From contig OZ024861.1 of the NCBI GenBank assembly GCA_964017155.1, positions 50,188,513-50,252,512 of the forward strand: DNA of 64,000 bases, read 5' to 3'. Position numbers and translations under genes: made by a program. The stretch's first letter is position 1. Each line of letters begins with the position of its first letter. This document shows positions 23,111 through 35,265 of the stretch, in pieces. The notes under the pieces were generated by a model. The model was not told the origin of the DNA and made no database searches. It saw only the letters and a list, made by a program, of their open reading frames with translations. Origin of the DNA: Oasisia sp. SBJ-2009 (lineage: Eukaryota > Annelida > Polychaeta > Sabellida > Siboglinidae).

Positions 23111-24765
23111 CATAGAGGAAAGACGTATAGAGGCGGCACTCGAGCTCTTTGGCGTTATTTGCGTATCCGCGCGCCTTCTAGCGGCGTCGAAGTAAGAAAT
23201 GTAAACAAACGCACGTGTCAATATTCGGAGGCAGTTAAATATCATAATCAATATGTATCTGCCAACAATGCATTTATCGATCGTATAAAGTAAAGTTTTT
23301 AAATAATAAGAATATAGCACATCATGTTTACCTTTTAGGGGAAATTGACACAAAACCTAACTACGAGCGGCCCCATTGTGCTACATAAAACCTATCTACT
23401 TTGAGCCATCGTCATGAATAAAAAAATTACATAATGTAAATGTGGACCACGTGTTCTGGTGCAGCTTGGGCAAACAAAAAATATCAACAAATAAATAATG
23501 ATGGTAAACCTCATAAGGTATGATGTGCTCGGTAGTGACATGTTTCAGCAAAAAACAGCGTCCATAAAATGACGGAAAGATACGAATCAATCATCATATG
23601 CAGTTTGTGTCAATTTGTTCAGTAATATATCTTTTCTCTATTTTTTGTGCTAGAATTGTTGAGGGTCCTGTACAAAGTTATTTGAAAATATGATACCTCT
23701 TTATTATGATCATTTCAAATTAAAGTTTTAGTGTCATGTTTCAGTTGAGAGATTCACACTCAATAAAATATTGTCATATCTTGGATGTGTAATCATGTGT
23801 AATTAAAAACAGAGGGAAGCAACACATTTTTTAAAACTTTTAAATCCGTTAATTTCAATGCAGTTTACATCAAATACTACATATACGTATATGTATCTGT
23901 ACTGAATCACTGTTACAAGGTATACTATTTTATACAACAGGTGGTCATGCTAGTGGTCAATACTGGTCATAACAAATACATTTGATTGAATCTTATCAAA
24001 CTACATAATATGCGTGCCCTGTATGGCATACGAACTTACCTAAATATTTATCGGATAACATAGAAATAATAAAAAAAGGTGTCTATATTAAACTATATTT
24101 CCAGGCTATCCGTACGAAAATATCCTGCAGATTGTAAACAGGTCTGCCGACGTTGCACCGCACACGCGATGAATTGTGTAGAGTGTATTTCGCTAAAATG
24201 AAGAGTAGTGATCACAAACTGAATGCGTTATTACCAAACTGTCGAAGTGTGCCATATGCCTTGAGGTTGTGTAACAAGTTATCTATCCCAATTCCCAAGG
24301 GTAAAAACTAATCGCTAAAAAAATTCCTTAATTCCGTGGTGTTTGGACATGTATTTTAATTTGATTTAATTAATTAATTTATTTTATAACAATGTTGATG
24401 GAAAGTATATTTTAATGTATATGTCTTAAATTTATTATGTAGGTTTCATATGATGATTTAAATTTTTAACAAGATATGCTAACATTGTACATTAATATGA
24501 TATTGTATGGAATTGTTGATTTTAGTATGAATGTACATGTACAATCCAACTGTAAAGTTGCCACATAATAAATTTATCTTATCTTTATCTTATTTTCACA
24601 ACAAAAATATTTATTTTAAGCACTGTTGCAAATACCAAAATGTTCTTTCACATTACTGGCGCATAGCCATTTCTGCATTTCCATGTTGTCAACTTCGTGC
24701 GGCGCTGCGTTTAGAATGTCACGCAATGATTAATAGGAGTGCCGCCTCTATACTTCTTTCCTCTG
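23111..24765. mobile_element. 1.65-kb non-autonomous DNA transposon inside the DIRS RT (9-bp duplication)
   Basis: The target repeat TGCTTTGAT lies at 23,102-23,110 and 24,766-24,774. The ends are inverted: AGAGGAAAGACGTATAGAGG then CGGCACTC at left, and GAGTGCCGCCTCTATACTTC then TTTCCTCT at right, about 28 bp with one mismatch. Removing the element and one repeat restores the DIRS frame ('HKIKAFIRSF'), which proves the insertion. The interior is AT-rich and codes for nothing recognised. A 9-bp duplication fits Mutator-like elements best; an 8-bp reading (hAT) cannot be fully excluded. Confidence 0.88.
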
Positions 24766-24775
24766 TGCTTTGATT

Positions 24776-25700
24776 TTGTGATATTGATCCAGAGTTGGAG
24801 TGATCTGGAAGGAAACTAGGTCGAACTGGTATCCCCCCAAAAAGGAATTTCTGTTGTGGGATCAGTTCCAACTTCTTGTCGTGAATGAGGAGGCCCATCG
24901 TGTGGCCGAGATTGAGCACTTGTTGTGTCTCGTAGGCACTGGTCGTGAGATGGTGAATAGATGAGCCAGTCGTCCAGGTACTGACAGAGATTGATGCCCA
25001 TCATGTGTACTAGCATTTTGATCTCTGTCATCATCTTGGCCAAACGGCAGTGCCCGGAATTGGTATATTGTGTCTGGAGTCTGAAATCGATTTGTTTTCG
25101 GTAACCTCTGTGTATGGGTATGTGGAAATAGGCATCCACAAGATCGATGGAAGTGACCCAGGCGTCTCGAGGGAGAGATCGCCGAATGCTTTCCACACTT
25201 TCCATCGTGAAGTGGGGAATCTCTAGGAAGGAGTTGAGAAATGAGAGGTCCATGACTGGTCTCCAACCTCCTGACTTCTTTGGGATACCCAGGAGATGTA
25301 GTGTCGCGCACTACCTCTACAACGTTGTTTTGTTGCATGGACTGTATCAGTGCCCGGAGGGCTGTGCGTTTCCTGATAGAGCCCTTGTCTACAAATGCAG
25401 ATGGGGTACCCGCCAAGGGGGGACACTCTCGAAACTGAACACGGAAACCGAATTCCAGAACATTGCACACCTACTCGCTGCATCTCCTTCATCTCCAGAT
25501 ATCGCCGAACAGGGACAGTCGAGCTCCTACCTTCTTTGTTAGCAAAGGAGGTAACACGACCACCTGTCGTGGTATGTCTAGAGGGTCGAGGTTCGAAGGT
25601 CGCGTAACAATTGGGCTGACCGATACCTGAGTCCTGGGATACAGATAGTCATGACCTGTGTCGTCATCCTCCTCGTTGGCCAAAGGGACGCCCTGAACCA
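24776..25700 (-). pseudogene. DIRS reverse transcriptase, 5' part
   Basis: Minus-strand translation gives the RT fingers and palm: 'RTALRALIQSMQQNNVVEVV', 'PVMDLSFLNSFLE', 'VTSIDLVDAYFHIPI' (motif A), 'YQFRALPFG' (motif B) and 'CQYLDDWLIY' (motif C, catalytic Asp pair, near 24,970). A frameshift lies between motif A and motif B, because 'FRLQTQYTNSGH' and 'YQFRALPFG' are in different frames. The domain is cut by the insertion at 24,765. Confidence 0.85.
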
Positions 25701-25811
25701 CGTCCTCTGATGGTCAGAAAAGGCTGCTGACGTGAGAACGACAGTGGCATAGCAGTCTGCCGTCGTGGCGCAGATCTAGCAAGTGCTAACCGATGTGGAG
25801 TAGCACGTGTT

Positions 25812-27969
25812 TTACCGACGGGTAAAAGGTGCCGAGCCCCTGTATAGGGCATATTCTCGTTGCCGACTGGCCACATTGTCCCGCAACTGTAGTTTAGTTG
25901 GGAGCTCGTCGAATAGTGACGAAGCCCCAAATGGACCTGTGATAAGACCCTCCCGTTCCTCTAGTGACACAAGGGGAGAGACTTCTCGTACCGCTTGATT
26001 CCTTTGATGCAATAGTATGTTGTAGGCGATGGCGCATTCCAATGTAGCGCCATCGGACCAAGCAGTTGCCCCTGACTGAGACTACTGTAGTGTTGCCTTA
26101 AGCTGTTCCAACAGCTGTTCTGTGGAAACACTTTCAATGCCCACGTGGCCAATCAGGCCTTGTATGGACCGGTTGAGGGCAGCTCCCGTCCAATCTTGGA
26201 AGGAGGAGATACACAGCCGTCGGCATATCATGGCTGCGAGGTCACGGAAATACTTCTGCTCCGTATCGAGCCGTGTTCCCCCCACCTGCGACCGAGAAAT
26301 CTCGGTGAAGTCATTATCTACAACAGGAGTCTTGTAAAAACAGAAAACCAGTAGAAGGAAGCTCTAACGGAGAGTACACGGCCTCTCTGGAGTGAGGTAC
26401 CTAAGCAAATCGGTTGAGTTGCTCCCGGGAATGGTTTGTAATTCCTGCTGAATTTTCTGAAAGTGACTGAACATTGCCTAAAAAAAAGAAATCCAGGCTA
26501 GGGAGCGACAGGAACGGTATAATCGGCTTGTGCTAATGTTGACAAACGTGGCACTGTACGAGGATCGAGACTGTCAGTCGCGGGCAATTCATCACAGAGA
26601 AAAGTGCGGGCCAGGATATCTCGTTCTGAATGTGACATCGTGTCACATTATTCGTCCGGTTGTACGGTAACTGATTGTGGAGTTTGATCAGTATACTGTC
26701 CGTCGACAGAACTCCACGCATCATCGTCATCCGAACAGGGTGGAACTGACAGCCGCTGCCGGTGTACGGCGTAAGTATACCTCACCTTGTGTGAAGTGAT
26801 CGCTATCGCCTGGGTATTCCTGGAACCGAACAGACAGTCAACGTTTCGGAGGACAAGGCGCCGATTCTCCGGCGGCCGCAAAGCATAGTAGTTGCGTGTC
26901 GCCAAACAGGGCCCCATGTCGTGGAGCCTGCAAACGTAAACTCCGGGTTTAATGCGCCTAAATTTTCCCGTAGCTGCTGTCTGTTTGTTCGGCTACCGTC
27001 CCCGTATAACGGGAAACTCCAACTAGTTCTAGTAACGCCGGTTGGGACGCAAATCGGGACGCAGATTGGCAGTTCGCGTGATGGAAGAACCGGGCTCCGG
27101 CTACGGAATCTGCCTGCGACGGTTTCTGATTGGTCGAACGGTTCACCCGTTCGGCTCCGTCCGGAGGCCAGCCGATGGTTTCTCCGGGCACCCGGCGACA
27201 CCAGCCGAACTGTGTGACGTTTCGGGTTTGCGTCCGGCTCCGGGATTTCCCGGTCGCTCGGTGACCTGCGCCGAACGGGGTCAACCTTCTGGTTTGGCCC
27301 TGGAGAACCGGCCGGGGCTCTGGATTCGGCCCGGAGGTATGTCTCCGGTTTTTCACCTGGAGCGGTCCCGCCGGCGTAAGTCCATTTACATGGACTGCCG
27401 AGTAAGTGCTCGGATACCCTTGTAGGTAATCCAACTGGCGGGACTATTGTCCGGGCAGTTCCGTCAATTGCCCACGTCGAAACTGGGCCTCCTGGAGCAC
27501 AGGGCCGATTAGTCGCGCTATTTACGACCTTAGGTAATACTCGCTGTTCTCGGAGAAGGTTGAGAATTTCCTCTAACATGGACTCACGGTTCTGGACTAT
27601 CTCCGGGGTTGACACTGGAGAAAACCACAGGAAGCTGCTGCTAGAAATGCTACATATCTGTAGGCGAGCCCGCTTGTCACTGTGGCTGTGTTCATCTCTC
27701 AGCGCGGGCTTCAGCTTTGTAGACGGTTTGTCATACGCTTACATCTCTGAGACGGCGCGGCGTTTTCTATTCAGACGCGCTTGGGAACGTTCCACTATAC
27801 CGGTCCAAACTACGTATGTCCAATGTGAACAAGTGTCGCCCTTGTTGTCGACTGTACAGCCATGACAAGAGCGACACTTGTTCGGATGATTATCGCCGCC
27901 GCGCATGAGTCTAGTACAGACGGGGCATTTGCTCCGGTGGCGAGGTCGCGAGTGATGCGGCCATGACAA
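25812..27969 (-). pseudogene. DIRS Gag-like protein region
   Basis: The N-terminal part (27,969-27,739) has a Cys/His cluster ('CPVC', 'CRSCHGC', 'DTCSHW') followed by the basic 'RSQARLNRKRRAVSEM'. A 270-residue Pro/Arg/Ser-rich frame (27,615-26,803) follows. The C-terminal part (26,285-25,812) has 'DWTGAALNRSIQGLIG' and 'SLFDELPTKLQLRDNVA'. These patterns are those of DIRS ORF1, which packages element RNA. Frames are interrupted at about 27,740, 26,800, 26,290 and 26,080. Confidence 0.7.
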
Positions 27970-28328
27970 TTAGTTAAAATTGAAATGGCAAAGTCGAACA
28001 ATGGTTGATGATAGAAAATTACAACTGAAAAGTGGTCTGAAAATAGTCCACTATATAACAGAAGTGATAAGAAAAACGATACACCGTAACTCAGTTTAAA
28101 CAATAATGTGATATTAGCTAATTAAACTGATAAAATACGGACCTACTTGATGGCGAGACTTATATACAATGGCGGCGCCAAGTGAGAAGAGAAGAACCTC
28201 AGTGATTGGATAACGTAGTGGGAACTATAGGGATAGGTAATATTTTCATTTCATTAATTATGGCGAGCAACTTGGGCGCGGCCAAGTCTATTGCACCTTG
28301 TGAAGCGACGGAGCCAGGCTAAGTCTAT

Positions 28329-28440
28329 GCTAGGTAATAAATACAATGTTTATTTCATCTTCTTATAACATCTTGCAATGTTTAAAGTTAGATGAGCAGC
28401 ACACCATTTCATATACATGAATCAAACAGTTATTCTTTCC
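28329..28440. repeat. About 100-bp dispersed repeat, copy 1
   Basis: AATACAATGTTTATTTCATC onwards matches 43,745-43,840 with about 10 differences in 100 bp, same orientation. Both copies sit beside simple-sequence tracts. Function unknown. Confidence 0.85.
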
Positions 28441-28477
28441 ATGCACAAAACACACCGTCATAAGTTATCTTAACCGG

Positions 28478-28578
<101 letters not shown>

Positions 28579-28869
28579 AAAGTTCTCGCTAGATGTTCTT
28601 GGCATATGCAGTAGCACATTTGCTTCAAAAGTTGACTAAATGATAAAAAAATTATCTAAAGTGATTACACATTATAAATTATAGTTCGTTTTATATTCTC
28701 TAAACGTCATTCTCTACAAATCAAGTCTCTGTGATTACACATTATACATCGATGTGTATTCTCTACACGTCATTCTCCACAAAGCAAGTCTATGTGGCTT
28801 TCGAACTACCCTGCCAGGTCTGGTATGCGTGACCTTCTGGTCAAGAGTCACAGGCGTCTCGGCTTCTTA

Positions 28870-29706
28870 CGTGATTGTATGTTCTTTCACCGCCGCTGCA
28901 CTGGGCTCAGGAGATTGCACTTAGTCTGGTTCGCTTGCGCTATCAAACAGGCTTCCGTTGTGGAGTGACAGGCAGCGCGGGTGTCTGTTGCTCCCGTCTT
29001 AATTATTCTCCAAGTTGTTCGAAGAAACTGACGGTTTCCTCTGTAGGCCTTCCCTTCGGTGGTAGTTACTTCATACGATCAACTCTTGACCTGTTTGGTC
29101 ACAACTGCTTCCTTCCCGAGCTTGGTGTTTTTCTCGATCGGTTGCATCCTTCCTCGCCACATCGCCTACACCAAGCCGTGTTAAGTTCCTCTTATTGCCG
29201 TGACGTTCTGCAACAGATGCGCCCTTCTCTTCCAACTTTCGTTTTTATTGGTGCACATAATTGGCGGCGGGCTTAGGCATCTGTTTCGTCGTTGGGATCA
29301 TGGTCTTGGTTCTTCTTCCGAAGAGCCGCTGTGCAGGGCTTGTCTCGAGTCGCTTTTGAGGAGTGTTCCTGAGGTTGAGCAAACCACGGTAATGGTCTTC
29401 ATTCGCGGTGCGGCTTCAGCTGTTCCGTTGAATTTGATGTTACCTGGGCTGGAGGTTTCACGAGGTTTCAAAATGGTGACATTCCAAGCTAGAAGATCAG
29501 TTGTCTGGCTCTGCGAAGACAAGAGTTTACATCAGCATGGCCGACGTGCACTTTCTGTTTCATGTCGTTGCGCAGTGATGCTGGTATCACAACTCTATCT
29601 CCCCGCAGAACGACACCATCTTGTGCAGTAAGCTCATCGCGGTAGCTGAAGTACGGCTTCAGGCAGTTTGGTAGGAGACTTCTGTCTGCAGGCCAACCGT
29701 TCACAA
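28870..29706 (-). pseudogene. Gypsy integrase, internally deleted
   Basis: 'DGVVLRGDRVVIPASLR' and 'VHVGHADVNSCLRRARQLIF' form the H2C2 zinc-binding N-terminus. The frame then jumps to the end of the core ('NGTAEAAPRMKTI') and to 'RNTPQKRLETSPAQRLFGRR' in another frame. The first two catalytic acidic residues of the DDE core are missing, so it is inactive. Confidence 0.78.
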
Positions 29707-31336
29707 TTTAACAAGATTTAACAAGATTGCCACCTAGAGAATCAACTCTAGATGGCAGGTGGACAAGGAAGCCGTTTGGCTTATCGAGAGTCCAACCTAT
29801 CTATCTAAGTATACCCTGCCCGTCTTAGGTATATGTCAATTTTATTTTTAAACATATTAACACTTCTAGCACCTACACAATCAGCTGATAATTTGTTCCA
29901 TTCGTTTACTATTCTTTGGGAAAATGAAAATTTTCTAATATCTAGTCTACACTGCTTCTTTGCTAATGCAACTCCATGTCCTCTAGTCCTTCTCTCTTCC
30001 TTGACCGTGAAAAGAATATTTCTGTCAATATTTTCATACCCATTCAATATTTTAAAAACCTCAATCTGATCTCCTCTCAATCTTCTGGTTTCTAGTGTTG
30101 TTAGACCACATTCTTTTAGACGCATTTCATAACTAATATTCCTGAGTTTTGGTATCATTTTTGTTGCTCTCCTTTGTACTCTTTCTAGCATATCAATATC
30201 CTTCTTGCGATATGGCCTCCATGCTTGTATACAATATTCTAAATGAGGCCTAACTATTGTTTTATAAAGCGGTATTATTAGTTCTTTTTCTTTGTATACT
30301 ATATTTCGCCTAATTAATCCAAGAATTTGGTTTGCCTTCGCTGCTGCAATTCCACACTGCTCTGATACCTTCATGTCAGCACTAATGGTTAAACCTAAGT
30401 CCTTTTCCTTTACAGTAGTATTTAGTACAGTACCACCCATTGTATATTGTGCATTTTCATTCCCATGTCCTGTGTGGAGGCACTTACACTTTCCAAAGTT
30501 AAACAGCATTTGCCATTTCTCAGACCATTCTATCAACTTATTTAGATCATCTTGTAAATGCTGTCTATCTGCATCACTTTTTATTTTCCTAAACACTTTT
30601 GTGTCGTCCGCAAACTTCAACACCTTGCTTGTTATGTCATCATCCAAATCATTGATATATATTAAGAATAAAATAGGTCCCAATACTGATCCTTGCGGTA
30701 CTCCACTCAAAACAGATTTCCAATTTGAAACCTCCCCATCAACTACTACTCTTTGTCTTCTATCAATAAGCCATTTTTCTATCCAGTTAATCATACTATT
30801 TCCTATGCCATGGGCCTTTAGTTTAAGTAGTAATCTTTGGTGTGGCACTTTGTCAAAGGCTTTTTTTAAATCTAAGTAGATTATATCTACTGGTGATCCC
30901 TCATCTACCCACTTTGTGACATCTTCCAAAAAACATAACATATTTGTTAAGCATGACCTCGCTTTTAAAAACCCATGTTGAGATGTGTTTATCAATTTAT
31001 TTTTAACAAGAAAATCAACCAAGTGATCTTTAATTAGTCTTTCTAATAGTTTACAAATCACCGATGTTAAACTCACTGGTCTATAGTTCTCTGACTTGCT
31101 TCTTGATCCTTTTTTAAATAATGGTATGATGTTTGCTTCTTTCCATTCTACCGGAACCACTCCTTCCTCTAATGCCAAATTGAACACTGTTGCAAGTGGT
31201 ATGCTAATTTGTTCTACAATTTACAGTAGTAATTTGGGAGGAATCCCATCCACTCCTGGTGATTTATTATCCTTCATATCTCTTATTTTCATAGCTACCA
31301 TTTTTTGGGTTACAGTTAGTTGTCCTAAATATGGTG
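29707..31336 (-). mobile_element. CR1-like non-LTR retrotransposon, 5'-truncated, inside Gypsy
   Basis: The minus-strand RT runs from 31,336 to the stop at 29,805. It starts mid-protein ('VTQKMVAMKIRDMKDNKSPG') and contains 'DIIYLDLKKAFDKVPH' (motif A), 'SGVPQGSVLGPILFLIYIND' and 'LKFADDTKVF' (motif C). It ends with the CR1/Jockey-group tail 'RRATKMIPKL' and 'RRLRGDQIEVFKIL'. One in-frame stop lies at 31,221-31,223. Below the stop is a short 3' UTR ending in a repeat of CTTGTTAAAT, the short 3' repeat typical of CR1/L2 elements. The RT is otherwise open for about 460 codons, so the insertion is fairly young. Confidence 0.9.
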
Positions 31337-31441
31337 GTCTTCAGTAGTCTCATTGTTTCGTCTCGCGTGCTTTCAACTCTGATCTCATCAAAACGATTGG
31401 GCTTGATTGATGACAATGACAAGTTGTTCACAGTTCAGTCG

Positions 31442-32594
31442 GTGTCTTCCTGTTATAGCTACTTACCGTTATAGCTACTTACCCTTATAGCTACTTTTTA
31501 TTTTCGTTATAGCTACTCGTTAAGTTTGGCAGGCAAACTAGTCCCGTTATAGCTACTTATTTAATTACACCATTCAGGAGGGGACAGCAAGGGGGAGCAT
31601 TAACTATTTCAGACAGGTTTAAGACACTGTGACATCTAATGTACCAGTTATCTTCTGTTGGATGTTGGTCTATCTGTGCAGTACGCCCAGAAGGAGAATG
31701 TTGTACGTGAGCATGTGCGTTTTGTTGCCGCACTGGCACATCTCCGTCCAGCTGACACCATGAGGGGTGGTTGGCTTTGATGGAAGTGTGCCCCACTGAG
31801 GAATTTCCACAACTGGTAACGTTTAACGATTACTTTGTGGATACATGGCTTGGTGAAGATGCAAAGATCTCCATGGACATGTGGAATGTCTTCACAGAAA
31901 CCGAGAGAAGAACAAACAATCATGTCGAGGGATGGAACTCCAAATTCGTGAAAATGGTGGAGAAACATCATCCCAACATGTTCCAGTTATTGAACGCTCT
32001 AAAGAGAGAGAGAGAGAGCAGGCAGCAACAGGACTGAAAGTAGCACAACATGACGCTGCCATCCTGCCACCACAGAAGAAGAAGAAACACATCGTGACAG
32101 ATCAGCGCCTGGCTGTGTTGAAACAGGAATATGGCTCACGACGCAAAGCAGTGTTAAGCTTTCTGCATGCAGCTGGACATTTGCTAAAAACTAGAGTAAC
32201 ACATGTTAGACTAGCAATAACATAACTGATTACTTTTATGGTCGACCAATTTTATTCCTAGATAAAACCAATTATGTACGTTGTACAATTAACTTAGTTG
32301 CCTTAAGAAAACATGTCTTTTATGTTATATTTTCCATTTCAAATAAGTGACAGTTACATTTATTATTATATAATTCTTATGACTTTTAAAATGGGTATTT
32401 CATTAATACATTTCATGTATAAATCTTACATCAGTCTGAAATAGTTAATACTCCCCCTTGTTGCCCCCTCCTGAATTGTGTAATTAAATAAGTAGCTATA
32501 ACGGGACTAGTTTGCCTGTCAAACTTAACGAGTAGCTATAACGGGAAAAAACTGTAGCTGCTATAACGGGAAGTAGCTATAACGGACCTAGACC
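31442..32594 (+). mobile_element. Mutator-like element with transposase fragment, inside Gypsy
   Basis: A 9-bp duplication GTTCAGTCG lies at 31,433-31,441 and 32,595-32,603. The ends are long inverted repeats of about 115-150 bp built from GTTATAGCTACTT units (left 31,450-31,600, right 32,455-32,590). Inside, plus-strand frames at 31,771-32,225 read 'YFVDTWLGED', 'MWNVF' and 'RRTNNHVEGWNSKF', ending in 'HHPNMFQLLNALKRERE'. This is the C-terminal signature of MULE-type transposases in animals. The catalytic core is absent, so it is a deletion derivative. Confidence 0.85.
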
Positions 32595-32639
32595 GTTCAG
32601 TCGTGGTGCCTCTGACGTAGGTCCACGCACAAAGCGTCA

Positions 32640-34096
32640 GCCACTGGTATCTCCATTCCGGGCTTGTATGTCAGCGTGAAGCGGTATTCTTGTGTTCTGA
32701 GCAGCATTGCTTGTAGACGTCTTGGTGCTTTGGATAAAAGGCTTCTGAACGATCGTCACGAGCGTCTTGTGATCTGTGATCACTCGTGTCAGTCAACCAT
32801 ATGTGTAGTGGTGAAATCTTTGCAGACCGAAAAGCACAGCGAACATATCTTTCTCTATTTGCACATGGTTGTGCTCAGCAGAGGACAGTGGTCTACTGGC
32901 AAACGCCACGGGTTTTCCACCTTGTATGAGAGCTAATCCTAGTAATCATTTGCGTCATTCTCAAGTGTCAGTTCGTTGCCGGGATCGTAGCATGCAAGTA
33001 CAGGGCTGTTGACGATCATATCTTTGATCCGTTTGAACGATTCACCTTGTGTCTCTGTCCATGTCCAGCGCACTTTCTTATTCAGCAGATTGTGAAGTGG
33101 GTGAAATTCTTTCGTCTCAATGGGTCGGAATCGAGAGAGGTAGTTTACCATTCCCAGGAACGACTGAAGTTCGTCGGCTCTGGAAAATCTATTCAGGATC
33201 CGTCTGCAGGCCATCTTTGGTGATCTAATGTCCCATGAACGTGATGCTCTCTGAGTGAAGCGTGAACTTGTTCTTGTTCAGTTGGATGTTCTTTTCCTAA
33301 CATCTCATCATGAATTGGTCAAGGTGATGATCGTGCTCTTTCAGTGTTTTCCCGCGTATGACGACATCATCAGCGATGCAGATCAGAGATCACACCTGGC
33401 AGACAGGTCACTGACTGCCTCTAGAAGTCTCTTTTGGAAGATCTCGGACGACACGGATATGCCGAATGGAAGTCGTAGCCATCGGAATCGTCCGAAGCAT
33501 GTTTGAAACGTCATCAGCAGACTTGAGGTTTCATCTAGTTGAACAAGCCAGTATCTCGAGAGGACAGGCCAGCTTTCGAGAAGACTCTTGACTGGCCGAG
33601 TTCATGTAACGTGTCTTCTAGTACAGGAAGTGTGTAGTTCTCTCAACAACGCTTTGTTTAGTTCTCGAGTTTCGATGCAGATGCGAAGATCTCCGCCTTT
33701 CTTTTCAATAACGACCATCTGGCTGACACACGGTGTAGGCTCATCCACTGGCGTGATGACATCGAGACTGGTCAGCCTGTCAAGTTCAACTTTCAACTTC
33801 GGCCGCACAGCAAGTGGAATGCGTCTATCTGGAATGACCACAGACTTGACATCCTTGTTAACTTTCAAGTGTTGCAATCCAGGAAACGTACCCAATTTCC
33901 CACTGAATACTTCAGAGTACGTGTCCTCTACATTGACAGTAAAGACTCTGTCAAAACTGTTATCACAGACATCGATTAGTTCCATTTGCTGGCTTCCTTG
34001 CAACCCTAGTAGTGACACGAAGTGTTCTTTCCATACCACGAATTCTACGCTGTATTTTCTGCCATTCTTCGGGTTTCTGACGTTTTCCCTACACAC
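32640..34096 (-). pseudogene. Gypsy reverse transcriptase and RNase H
   Basis: The frame 34,096-33,602 has 'VDEPTPCVSQMVVIEKK' and 'LRICIETRELNKAL' (RT fingers). A degraded palm carries 'CIADDVVIRGKTLKEHD' near 33,370 (catalytic Asp pair). The frame 33,214-32,939 has 'LQSFLGMVNYLSRF' and 'WTWTETQGESFKRIK' (connection). RNase H follows as 'GGKPVAFASRPLSSAE' near 32,900. Several frameshifts and stops are present. Confidence 0.85.
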
Positions 34097-35134
34097 TCAA
34101 AGAGGTGAAAGTTGTGAGTGGTACACGATTGGTTGGTTTGAGGATTCCATCTGCATAGCGAGCAGGTATCAGGTTGACGCTAGATCCTGTGTCGACCTGA
34201 AAAACGACCACTTCGCCGCCAACCAACATGCGACATCTCACTTCTTTACTCTGAGGTGTTTTTACAACGTTGACCCATTCTCTACTTGAGGATGAATCAT
34301 CCGCTACTTGGGGAACACATTTCTTCTGTTTTAGTGATGCACAACAGCATGCGAAATGATTTCTCTCTCCACATTTTCGACAAGTCTGCGTGTATGCGGG
34401 GCACTCTACTTTTCTCAGTTTGTGTTTTCCTCCACAAAACTTGAATAGCTTCCTGGGCTTCAAGAACTCTCTCTCTTGTTTCCCTCTTCTATTTCTCGGT
34501 CTTTGGAGTCTGACCTGATTTCTGGATGAAGACCTCGGTTCTGGGTTGCCACGTTTTCGGAAGCCTTGCATATATCCACACATTTTGCCAGAGTTAGATT
34601 TCGAACTTTCAGTAGTTCCGGTTGTGTGTCATTGTTGCGTATTCCCAGAACAATCCTGTCTCGAAGCATCGAGTCAACGCATTCTTTGCAGTAATTTCAC
34701 GTATTGACCAGGGTTATGATGTTTGAATAGACGTTTTCAAACGTTTCTTCCTCTTGACAGCGTTTGTTGAAAACATAGCGCTCGTATGTCTCATTGGTTT
34801 CGCCGACTGCGTAATCTTGAAATTTCAGCATGACCTCATCCACAGTGGCGTGGCGAAATGAGCCGTGGCGAAATGAAATCCGTTGTATACTTTCAGAGCA
34901 TCGTCTGCGAGAGTGTGCAGGAATAGCGCTACTTGGATCTCTCTAGTGGGGTCTACTCAGTTTTGATAGAATTGCGTAAGTGTTCCATCTCTATTGGAAC
35001 ATCTTCCAACTTTGTGCCACATTTGTACCGAAAGTCAGTGGTTGTTGGGGCCTAATACCTGGCACCAGCGGCGTAGCAACAGTAGTCGCTGCCAGTTGAG
35101 ACGGGGCCGTTCCGGGTTCGTTGCGGTCTGCCAT
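34090..35134 (-). pseudogene. Gypsy Gag, zinc knuckle and protease
   Basis: Gag starts at ATG 35,134 ('MADRNEPGT') and carries 'ATVDEVMLKFQDYAVGE' and 'DSMLRDRIVLGIRN'. A retroviral-type knuckle 'CRKCGERNHFACCC' lies near 34,350. An aspartic protease with the catalytic 'VDTGSSVNLIP' follows near 34,185. Stops and frameshifts lie near 34,960 and 34,690. Confidence 0.8.
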
Positions 35135-35265
35135 GCTGACCTTGAGCGTACGTGACGTTGGCGCGATTGAAATAATTCAAGTAGTAATTAATCACTCAAT
35201 TCGTACCTCGTATTTTGGTAATCTATCACCAAGGTTAGGTTACCTAGATCCCACGGCTGCCACCA

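Larger units (their letters stand above)
20999..27969 (-). mobile_element. DIRS-type retrotransposon (tyrosine-recombinase class), interrupted
   Basis: On the minus strand the order is Gag-like proteins (27,969 to 25,812), reverse transcriptase (about 25,490-24,780), RNase H and linker (23,100-22,200) and tyrosine recombinase (about 22,200-20,999). This order, with a YR instead of a DDE integrase, defines DIRS elements, which integrate without target duplication. The RT has 'YLDDWL' and the recombinase tail has 'FTDFYLKDL' followed by 'GPVVAA', both family hallmarks. Several frameshifts break Gag, RT and YR, and a 1.65-kb insertion at 23,111-24,765 splits RT from RNase H, so the copy is dead. 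Coding DNA is more GC-rich than the flanks. Inverted terminal repeats were not found. Confidence 0.88.

Noticed and set aside
29833..30879. Plus-strand open frames of 78-195 codons
   Set aside because: Antisense shadows of the CR1-like reverse transcriptase.
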